Positions 57,805 to 64,000 of a stretch of 64,000 nucleotides of DNA are shown here, one piece after another. Location: contig NZ_JAGGOT010000051.1 of NCBI RefSeq assembly GCF_018614195.1, positions 155,854-219,853 of the forward strand, written 5' to 3'. Under the pieces are notes generated by a model. The model ran no database searches, was not told where the DNA came from, and worked only from the letters and a program-made list of their open reading frames with translations. The position numbers and the translations under genes were made by a program. This DNA is from Streptomyces sp. ISL-43 (GTDB taxonomy: Bacteria; Actinomycetota; Actinomycetes; Streptomycetales; Streptomycetaceae). Positions within the stretch are counted from its first letter, which is position 1. Every line of letters starts with the position of its first letter.

Positions 57805-59030
57805 GCGCCCTGCGGGTGGTCGGGCTGATGTCCGGCACGTCGTACGACGCCATCGACGCGGCTGCCGCCGACCTGGCTCTGGACGGGGACACGCTGGTGC
57901 TCACGCCGCTGGGCATGATCAGCACGGTGTACGGCGACGATCTGCGGGCGGAGCTGGCCGGGGCACTGCCGCCCGCCGGGACGGATCTGGCCACGGTGTG
58001 CCGGCTCGACACGCGCATCGGACAGGCATTCGCCGAGGCGGCGGTCCGGGCCGACCTCGAACTGTGCGACGGACGCGCCGACTTGATGGCCTCGCACGGG
58101 CAGACCGTCTACCACTGGGCCGAGGCCGGCCGGGTGCACGGCACGCTCCAGATCGGCGAGCCGGCCTGGATCGCCGAGGCGACCGGCCGCCCCGTCGTCT
58201 CCGGCTTCCGTACGCGGGATGTGGCCGCCGGGGGTCAGGGCGCGCCCCTGGTGAGCGTCGTCGACGTCATGTGGCTGCGGGGGCGGCCGGGGGTGCCCGT
58301 GGCGCTCAACCTGGGCGGAATCGGGAACGTGACGGTGGTTCCGGACGGGGTGGGTGGTGGCGAACCGCTCGCCTTCGATACCGGGCCCGCCAATGCGCTG
58401 ATCGACGCGGCGGTACGGGAGCTGGCAGGGCGCGACGCCTTGGGCGGGGCGTACTCCATGGACGTGGACGGCGCGCTCGCCGCACGGGGAAGCGTGCATC
58501 CGCGGCTGCTGCGACAGCTGTTGGACGAGCCGTACTACGGCATGCCGGCGCCGAAGACGACGGGCAAGGAACTGTTCCACCTGCCCTATCTGCGTGCGGC
58601 GCTGGGCGTGTGCGGGCCGCTGTCCGCCGAGGACGTCGTCGCCACCCTGACCCGGCTCACGGCGCGGACCGTCGCCGACGCCGTACGGCCCTTCGGGGCG
58701 ACGGAAGTGATCGCGTCGGGCGGCGGGACCCGCAACCCGGTACTGATGCGGTGGCTGCGGGAGGAGCTCGCCGGATCCGACGGAGGCGTACCACTGCGGA
58801 CGTCGGACGAGCTGGGACTGCCGTCGGGCACGAAGGAGGCGTACGCCTTCGCCGTCCTGGGCTGGCTCACCGCGCACGGTCTGCCCGGCACGGTCCCTTC
58901 CTGTACCGGTGCCGGGCGCGCGAGCGTCCTCGGCTCGGTCACGCCCGGCGGAGCGGGCCTGCGCCTGCCGGAGCCGCTGCCGACGGCGCCCACGCGCCTG
59001 ACCGTTCGCGTCACGCCCGCCCCGATGTGA
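57801..59030 (+). CDS. anmK: anhydro-N-acetylmuramic acid kinase
   Basis: The 409-residue ASKHA-fold kinase begins LRVVGLMSGTSYDAIDAAAA, has the ATP/substrate blocks LMASHGQTVYHW, VVSGFRTRDVAAGGQGAPLV, the Gly-rich VALNLGGIGNVTVV and the C-terminal VIASGGGTRNPVLMRWLREE. AnmK opens the 1,6-anhydro ring and phosphorylates the sugar to MurNAc-6-phosphate in murein recycling. GTG 57801 overlaps the transporter stop (GTGA). No MurNAc-6-phosphate etherase (murQ) lies in the window. Confidence 0.94.
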   Translation: MSALRVVGLMSGTSYDAIDAAAADLALDGDTLVLTPLGMISTVYGDDLRAELAGALPPAGTDLATVCRLDTRIGQAFAEAAVRADLELCDGRADLMASHGQTVYHWAEAGRVHGTLQIGEPAWIAEATGRPVVSGFRTRDVAAGGQGAPLVSVVDVMWLRGRPGVPVALNLGGIGNVTVVPDGVGGGEPLAFDTGPANALIDAAVRELAGRDALGGAYSMDVDGALAARGSVHPRLLRQLLDEPYYGMPAPKTTGKELFHLPYLRAALGVCGPLSAEDVVATLTRLTARTVADAVRPFGATEVIASGGGTRNPVLMRWLREELAGSDGGVPLRTSDELGLPSGTKEAYAFAVLGWLTAHGLPGTVPSCTGAGRASVLGSVTPGGAGLRLPEPLPTAPTRLTVRVTPAPM

Positions 59031-59188
59031 GGAGGGCGCGAGATCGGGCCGCGTCCGGCCGTGTACGCGCGGTGCGCGGGCCACGGGTGTCCCGAAGCGG
59101 ACCCGGACGATCGAACATACGATGGGCGGAACCGGGTGCGGGCGGCTCCCCGCGCCGCCAGCCCAGGCCGCTCGGGGCGGGGAGGCGT

Positions 59189-60485
59189 ATGGCAGAGGTC
59201 GCCGACACAGCGCGGACCGTCATCCTGACCGTGGACGACGACCCGGGAGTGTCCCGTGCCATCGCCCGTGACCTGCGGCGCCGCTACGGCTCCGGGTACC
59301 GGATCGTGCGCGCCGAGTCCGGCGAGTCCGCGCTTCAGGCGCTGCGCGAGCTGAAGCTGCGGGGCGACCTGGTGGCCGTGATCCTCGCCGACTACCGCAT
59401 GCCGCAGATGAACGGCATCGAGTTCCTCGAACAGGCCCTGCACGTGTACCCGGGCGCGCGGCGCGTGCTGCTGACCGCGTATGCCGACACCAACGCGGCG
59501 ATCGACGCGATCAACGTCGTCGACCTCGACCACTACCTGCTCAAGCCGTGGGACCCGCCGGAGGAGAAGCTCTACCCGGTCCTGGACGACCTGCTGGCGG
59601 CCTGGCGCTCCAGCGACTACCGGCCGGTACCCGCCACCAAGGTGGTCGGGCACCGCTGGTCGGCGCGTTCATCGAGCGTGCGGGAGTTCCTGGCCCGCAA
59701 CCAGGTGCCGTACCGCTGGTACTCCTGCGACGAGCCGGAGGGACAGCGACTGCTGGAGGCGGCCGGGGCCGACGGACACCGGCTTCTCCGACGGCTCGGC
59801 GATCGCCGCGCACAGCGTCATCCTGGCCACCGGAGTGTCCTACCGGCAGCTCCGGGCGCCGGGCTGCGACGACCTGACCGGCTGCGGGGTGTACTACGGC
59901 TCCTCGCTCACCGAGGCGTCCGCCTGCCTGGAGCAGGACGTGTACATCGTCGGCGGCGCCAACTCCGCCGGACAGGCGGCGATGTATCTGGCGCGGGGCG
60001 CGAAGTCGGTGACCCTGCTGGTGCGCGGGGAGTCCCTGACCGCGTCGATGTCGTACTACCTGATCCAGCAGATCGAGGCGGCGCCGAACATCACGGTGCG
60101 GCCCCGGACCGTCGTCGAGGCGGCGCACGGCGACGGGCACCTGGAGCAGCTCACGCTGCGGGACGTGCGGAGCGGTGCGACCGAACTCGTCGACACCCAG
60201 TGGATGTTCGTCTTCATCGGCGCGGCCCCGCTGACCGACTGGCTGGACGGTACGGTGCTGCGCGACGAGCACGGCTTCATCCTGGCAGGGCCCGACCTCA
60301 CCCCGGACGGACGGCCGCCCGCCGAATGGGAGCTGGACCGCCCGCCCTACCACCTGGAGACCAACATTCCCGGCGTGTTCGTGGCGGGCGACGCGCGCGC
60401 CCGGTCGGCGAAGCGCGTCGCGTCCGCCGTCGGAGAGGGAGCCATGGCAGTGATGCTCGTCCACCGGTATCTGGAGCAGTCGTGA
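59189..60485 (+). pseudogene. response regulator / thioredoxin-reductase-like flavoprotein, internally deleted and frameshifted
   Basis: ATG 59189 (after GGGGAGG) opens an intact receiver domain: acidic pocket DDD at 16-18, phospho-Asp 68 in ILADYRMPQMNG, switch Thr in VLLTAYAD and Lys in YLLKPWDPP. A linker with PYRWYSCDEPEGQRLLEAAG follows. At about 59785 the frame is lost. From there another frame gives SDGSAIAAHSVILATGVSYR, the NADPH-binding GGANSAGQAAMYLARGAKSV, and the FAD-contacting VFVAGDARARSAKRVASAVG to the stop at 60485. The FAD-binding GxGxxG segment and disulfide region, roughly 120 residues, are gone. The intact family couples phosphorelay to a flavoprotein; here it should be non-functional as a reductase. 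Confidence 0.8.
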
Positions 60486-61975
60486 CCGGGCAGGTCATGC
60501 CCTGCAGCCCGCAGGAGATCGCTTCGCTGTTCCTGTTCGAGAAGCTCTCCCCGGAGCAGCTCGGGCGGCTGTGCGCCGAGGGGCGGACGGAGCGTTTCGA
60601 AGCCGGTCCCGTGTACACCGAGGGAGACCCGGCGACCTGCTTCTACGTGATGATCGAGGGCACCGTCGTACTGTCCCGCCGGGTCGGCGGCGACGACGTG
60701 GAGGTGGGCCGGACCTCGCAGCGCGGGGTGTACGCGGGGGCCATGCAGGCCTACCTGGGCGACCGCGTGCCGCAGACGTACAACAACTCGATGCGGGTCA
60801 CCGAGCCGACACGGTTCTTCGTGCTGCCCGCGCAGTCCTTCGCGGACGTCATGCGGGAATGGTTCCCGATGGCCGCGCACCTGCTGGAGGGGCTCTTCTT
60901 CGGATCGAGGAGCACCCAGCAGGCCATCGGACAGCGTGAGCGGCTGCTGGCCCTCGGCTCGTTGTCCGCCGGGCTCACCCACGAACTCAACAACCCGGCC
61001 GCGGCGGCGGTCCGGGCCACCGCGGCGCTGCGCGAACGCGTGGGCAAGATGCGGCACAAGCTGGCCCACATCGCCCAGGGCAACTACTCGCGCGAGGCAC
61101 TCGCCGACCTCATCGAGATCCAGGAACGCACCGCCGAACGCGTCGCCAAGGCACCGGTGTTGAGCCCTCTGGAGGCGTCCGACCGGGAGGACGAGCTCGC
61201 CGACTGGCTCGAGGACCACGGCATCGCCGAAGGCTGGCGGATCGCACCGACCTTCGTCCAGGCCGGCCTGGACACGGACTGGCTGGAGCACGTCGCCGCG
61301 ACCGTGGCCGAGGACCTCCTGCCGGGGGCCATCGGCTGGCTCAACTACACGGTCGAGACCGAACTGCTGATGGACGAGATCGACGACTCCACCACCCGTA
61401 TCTCCCACCTCGTGGACGCCGCCAAGCAGTACTCGCAGCTCGACCGGGCCCCGCACCGGGTCGTCGACGTCCACGAGCTCCTCGACAGCACCCTGCTCAT
61501 GCTCTCGGGCAAGATCGGCCCCAGGATCCAGGTGGTCAAGGAGTACGACCGCTCCGTGCCGGACGTGCCCGCGTACCCGGCGGAACTCAACCAGGTGTGG
61601 ACCAACCTCATCGACAACGCCGTCTCCGCCATCGGGAGCACGGGCCGCGACGGCACGCTGACGGTCCGCACCGCACGGGAGGGAGACCGGCTGCTGGTCG
61701 AGTTCCGGGGCACCGGGCCCGGTATCCCGGCGGACATCCGCAGCCGCATCTTCGATCCCTTCTTCACCACCAAGCCGGTCGGCGAGGGCACCGGTCTCGG
61801 CCTGGACATCTCCTGGAGGATCGTCGTCAGCAAGCACCACGGGAGCCTCCAGGTCGAGTCCGCACCGGGCGACACCCGTTTCCAGGTACTGCTGCCGCTG
61901 ACCGCCCCGGATACCGATACCGATACCGATACGGATACCGAGCCCGGAAACGAGAGCACCGAGGAGTCCGTATGA
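60482..61975 (+). CDS. cyclic-nucleotide-binding-domain histidine kinase
   Basis: The 497-residue kinase has an N-terminal cNMP-binding-type domain (about 12-125: FLFEKLSPEQLGRLCAEGRT, YTEGDPATCFYVMIEGTVVL), a dimerisation helix with His 167 in SLSAGLTHELNNPAAAAVRA, an unusual helical insertion (about 185-330), and a HATPase_c domain with NQVWTNLIDNAVSAIG, GTGPGIPADI and EGTGLGLDISWRIV. The C-terminal tail holds DTDTDTDTDTE from a GATACC hexamer repeat. GTG 60482 overlaps the flavoprotein stop (GTGA). Its natural partner is the receiver domain upstream. Confidence 0.9.
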   Translation: MTGQVMPCSPQEIASLFLFEKLSPEQLGRLCAEGRTERFEAGPVYTEGDPATCFYVMIEGTVVLSRRVGGDDVEVGRTSQRGVYAGAMQAYLGDRVPQTYNNSMRVTEPTRFFVLPAQSFADVMREWFPMAAHLLEGLFFGSRSTQQAIGQRERLLALGSLSAGLTHELNNPAAAAVRATAALRERVGKMRHKLAHIAQGNYSREALADLIEIQERTAERVAKAPVLSPLEASDREDELADWLEDHGIAEGWRIAPTFVQAGLDTDWLEHVAATVAEDLLPGAIGWLNYTVETELLMDEIDDSTTRISHLVDAAKQYSQLDRAPHRVVDVHELLDSTLLMLSGKIGPRIQVVKEYDRSVPDVPAYPAELNQVWTNLIDNAVSAIGSTGRDGTLTVRTAREGDRLLVEFRGTGPGIPADIRSRIFDPFFTTKPVGEGTGLGLDISWRIVVSKHHGSLQVESAPGDTRFQVLLPLTAPDTDTDTDTDTEPGNESTEESV

Positions 61976-62325
61976 CCGGCATCGACGGAGTCGACCCGAG
62001 CGCCCCGCCCACCGGCACCGGCTGCGTCGAGTGCGACGCGGCGGGCGGCTGGTGGTTCCACCTGCGGCGCTGCGCCCAGTGCGGCCACATCGGCTGCTGC
62101 GACTCCTCGCCCGCCCAGCACGCCACCGCCCACTGGAACTCCACCGGCCATCCCCTGGTGCAGAGCCCCGAACCGGGCGAGGACTGGTTCTGGGACTACG
62201 CCGGCAACGAGCTGTACGAGTCCGGACCCGAGCTGACACCGCCGGCCGGCCACCCGGCCGACCAGCCGGCGCCGGGACCGTCCGGCCGGGTCCCGCAGGA
62301 CTGGGCGCGGCTGCTGCACGGCTGA
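61972..62325 (+). CDS. UBP-type zinc-finger protein
   Basis: The 117-residue protein is a ZnF-UBP domain: Cys 18 and Cys 21 (GTGCVECDAAGGWWFHLRRC), Cys 34 and Cys 37, Cys 42/43 (GHIGCCDSS), His 50, 54 and 60 (AQHATAHWNSTGHP), followed by VQSPEPGEDWFWDYAGNELY. In eukaryotes this fold binds the ubiquitin C-terminus; bacterial copies are small stand-alone proteins of unknown partner. ATG 61972 overlaps the kinase stop (ATGA), making it part of the same coupled signalling operon. Confidence 0.9.
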   Translation: MTGIDGVDPSAPPTGTGCVECDAAGGWWFHLRRCAQCGHIGCCDSSPAQHATAHWNSTGHPLVQSPEPGEDWFWDYAGNELYESGPELTPPAGHPADQPAPGPSGRVPQDWARLLHG

Positions 62326-62362
62326 CCGGGCCCAGCCGAGGGCAGCCCCGGAGCCGACCAGG

Positions 62363-62923
62363 TCAGGAAGTGCTGCCGCGGAAGGCCGTGGCCCGCACGC
62401 TGGTGCCGCACAGTGCGAAGTTCCCGCCGTCGTCGGGCGCCAGCTGGAGCCCGCCCCGTCCCACGCCCAGCACCATCGAGGGCGCCACGGTCGGCTCGGC
62501 GCCGGAGGAGCAGTACCCGCCTGCCTCGCCCAGCACCGGGGCGAAGGTGAGCTGAGTCCAGGCCCGGCCGCCGACCGGCAGATGCACGGCGCGCGCCTGG
62601 CCCTGACGGACCACGTTCAGGGGCTTGTGGCGGTCCGGCGAGCCCTGACCGGCGAGGGCCACGGTGGGGTATCCCTTCAGGACGCACGCCTTCGGACCGT
62701 CGTTGATCAGGGAGATCCGGACCTGGCCGGTCCCGATCCGCTGAGCGCTGTCCGCGATGAGCTGCTCGCTCGTACAGGAGGGCACGGCGCCCGCCCGCTC
62801 CCCGGCCGTCTCCTGCGCCGCCGCGGCCGTACCCACGGCCGACAGCAGGCCGAAGGTCACGGCACCCACCACGAGCCGAAGAGCCGGGGCCCAGGCCGCG
62901 CCGCCTCGCGTTGCGCCCGTCAT
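62363..62923 (-). CDS. secreted DUF4232 protein
   Basis: The 186-residue precursor has a signal peptide (LRLVVGAVTFGLLSAVGTAA) and a DUF4232 domain with paired Cys: PSCTSEQLIADSAQRIGTGQ, VRISLINDGPKACVLKGYPT, and later GGYCSSG and NFALCGTSVRA. DUF4232 proteins are abundant exported actinobacterial proteins of unknown function with an Ig-like beta sandwich. No lipobox is seen. It runs opposite to the signalling operon, convergent over 37 bases. Confidence 0.87.
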   Translation of the reverse strand: MTGATRGGAAWAPALRLVVGAVTFGLLSAVGTAAAAQETAGERAGAVPSCTSEQLIADSAQRIGTGQVRISLINDGPKACVLKGYPTVALAGQGSPDRHKPLNVVRQGQARAVHLPVGGRAWTQLTFAPVLGEAGGYCSSGAEPTVAPSMVLGVGRGGLQLAPDDGGNFALCGTSVRATAFRGSTS

Positions 62924-63214
62924 GGAGTCTCCTCACGGTTCGCGGGAATCCCGCTCACTCCGGCCGCGCATCCCCGACGCGCGGGCCCTTTTACCCGGCG
63001 CCTTGGGGTGCGTCAAGTCCCGAATGTCCGGAACGTGACCGGGGTGTGCCCGCCGGGGCTTACTTATGGAGCGGAAAGGCTTCACCGGAAACGGAACGAG
63101 GCAACAGGGCAGAGACGGAAGACCTCCTCCCGGAGGCTTCCTCCTCTCCCCGATATCACCGCACCGTCCCGAATCCCCGGGGCACCTCAATTGTTCATCA
63201 CCTAGGAGACCATC

Positions 63215-63790
63215 ATGAACCGCAAGATTCGTTTCGCGACGCTGGCCGCTTCCATTGCTGTGATCGGTGGAGGGATCGTCCTTCCGGCCTCCGTGGCGAC
63301 GGCGGCTCCGATGCCCGGCCACGTGGCCACGGCCCTCCCGACCGACGGAGGCAAGGGCGGCGCAGGCGGTAAGGGCGGCGCCGGCGAGGTCGGCGGCGGC
63401 GGCGGCTCCGGCGGTGCCGGTGGGGCCAGCGTCAAGGGCAAGGGCGGCGACGGCGGCGTCGGCGGCGACGGCGGCTTCGGTTGGAGGACCGGTGGCGGCG
63501 GTGGCGGCGGCGGTGGCGGCGGCGAGGGCAAGGTCGGCGGCAACGGCGGCGGCGGCGGCAACGGCGGCATCGGCGTCTTCGAGCAGGGCGGCGACGCCGG
63601 AGCCGGCGGTGGCGGCGGTGACGGCAGGGACAAGGGCGGCAACGGCGGCAACGGCGGCCGTGGCGGCGACAGCCTGAACGACGGTGGCGCCGGCGGCGCG
63701 GCCGGTGACGGCGGCAACGGCAAGATCGGCGGCGCCGGTGGTGACGGCGGGCCCGGAGGCCTCGGCCTCGGGTTCAAGTTCCCCTTCTAA
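63215..63790 (+). CDS. secreted PGRS-like glycine-rich protein
   Basis: The 191-residue precursor has a signal peptide (FATLAASIAVIGGGIVLPAS ending VATAAP). The mature chain is more than half glycine in repeats such as GGAGGKGGAG, GGNGGNGGRGG and GGDAGAGGGGG, resembling mycobacterial PGRS or other glycine-rich wall proteins. Lys and Asp are spread through the repeats. It ends GLGLGFKFPF, with no anchor. CTAGGAGACC before ATG 63215 fixes the start. A strong terminator follows. Structural or matrix function likely; PGRS-like repeats can form polyglycine-II sheets that bind calcium. Confidence 0.82.
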   Translation: MNRKIRFATLAASIAVIGGGIVLPASVATAAPMPGHVATALPTDGGKGGAGGKGGAGEVGGGGGSGGAGGASVKGKGGDGGVGGDGGFGWRTGGGGGGGGGGGEGKVGGNGGGGGNGGIGVFEQGGDAGAGGGGGDGRDKGGNGGNGGRGGDSLNDGGAGGAAGDGGNGKIGGAGGDGGPGGLGLGFKFPF

Positions 63791-63809
63791 GCGCCGGATC
63801 CGGCTCGAC

Positions 63810-63838
63810 GGGGTGGAGGCCTTCAGGGCCTCCACCCC
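63810..63838 (+). terminator. 12-bp-stem hairpin after the glycine-rich gene
   Basis: GGGGTGGAGGCC and GGCCTCCACCCC form a perfect 12-bp stem around the loop TTCAG, 20 bases after the stop codon. It is the likely transcription terminator of the glycine-rich gene. Confidence 0.85.
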
Positions 63839-63897
63839 CACCTCCCACCCCCTTCTCATCCCCCCACCCCCCTTGATCACGGCAACGGAGAAATCCC

Positions 63898-64000
63898 ATG
63901 TTCACGACTTCCTGGCAGCGTCCGCTCATCCTGGCGGCGGTCTCCCTGGCCTTCGTCACCGGTACGGCGTGTGCCGCGCAAGCGTCGGAGCACCCCACCT
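63898..64000 (+). CDS. exported protein, N-terminus only (cut by window end)
   Basis: ATG 63898 follows ACGGAGAAATCCC and opens a signal peptide FTTSWQRPLILAAVSLAFVT followed by GTACAAQASEHPT, running off the window. The Cys in TGTAC could be a lipobox-like Cys. It follows the glycine-rich gene in the same direction and may be another exported protein of that locus. Confidence 0.6.
   Translation, partial: MFTTSWQRPLILAAVSLAFVTGTACAAQASEHPT

Noticed and set aside
1..64000. tRNA, rRNA, CRISPR array, transposase or integrase
   Set aside because: Looked for characteristic sequences and motifs on both strands; none was recognised by eye. A covariance-model and profile search would be needed to exclude them.

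Overview
The window is very GC-rich, strongly biased to G/C at third codon positions and rich in overlapping GTGA/ATGA gene junctions. Its gene content (PucR, ECF41 sigma, MerR/TioE, ANTAR, DUF3040, DUF4232, DUF4916 and a 4-bp-coupled Liv operon) fits a chromosome segment of Streptomyces or a close relative. It looks like accessory or arm-type sequence rather than a core informational region. No rRNA, tRNA, CRISPR array, integrase or intact insertion sequence was recognised.

Layout. 1-2.7 kb: end of a NarL-type sensor kinase, a DMT-type permease and a MepB-like protein. 2.8-9.2 kb: a complete branched-chain-amino-acid-type ABC importer operon (livF-G-H-M-K, minus strand) divergent from a PucR-type regulator; two copies of TTGTGC-N4-GCACA lie between them. 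9.3-19 kb: a CopD protein with an iron-box-like site on its start codon, an HTH repressor/hydrolase pair around a 26-bp palindrome, a GT1 glycosyltransferase, a barstar-like protein, an arylamine acetyltransferase, an erythromycin-esterase/TioE divergent pair, a patatin behind a 19-bp-spacer MerR-type promoter, and an Asp/Glu racemase. 19-25 kb: a FUSC protein, an ECF41 sigma factor with its carboxymuconolactone decarboxylase target gene and a perfect ECF41 promoter, then a GlxA regulator and GAPDH. 25-32 kb: a stress-flavoured set (phosphoribosyltransferase, HhH protein, HAD, CBS, NmrA, ANTAR, STAS) with a decayed dnaK fragment. 32-34 kb: ArsR-type regulator coupled to an MFS exporter. 34-45 kb: a secreted IPT/glycine-rich protein, SRAP, a coiled-coil protein, a two-gene polysaccharide locus (GT2 synthase plus an acyltransferase/SGNH/GH16 fusion), and folA-thyA. 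45-56 kb: a delta-60/RTX secreted protein, class IV aminotransferase, DeoR remnant plus DUF2264, S66 carboxypeptidase, a frameshifted secreted protein, AraC regulator, DUF4916 and a TOPRIM protein. 56-64 kb: MFS plus anmK, then a signalling operon (response regulator/flavoprotein, now internally deleted; cyclic-nucleotide-domain histidine kinase; UBP zinc finger), DUF4232 and a PGRS-like glycine-rich secreted protein.

The strongest candidates for something under-described are the GT2 plus triple-domain (acyltransferase-SGNH-GH16) pair, which could make, acetylate and trim one exopolysaccharide, and the response-regulator/flavoprotein-kinase-zinc-finger operon. In this strain the first gene of that operon has lost its FAD-binding segment and now reads open into the kinase. 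At least four genes in the window are visibly decayed (dnaK remnant, DeoR remnant, a secreted protein with a one-base indel, and the response-regulator/flavoprotein). Either the region is undergoing loss or some indels are sequencing errors.
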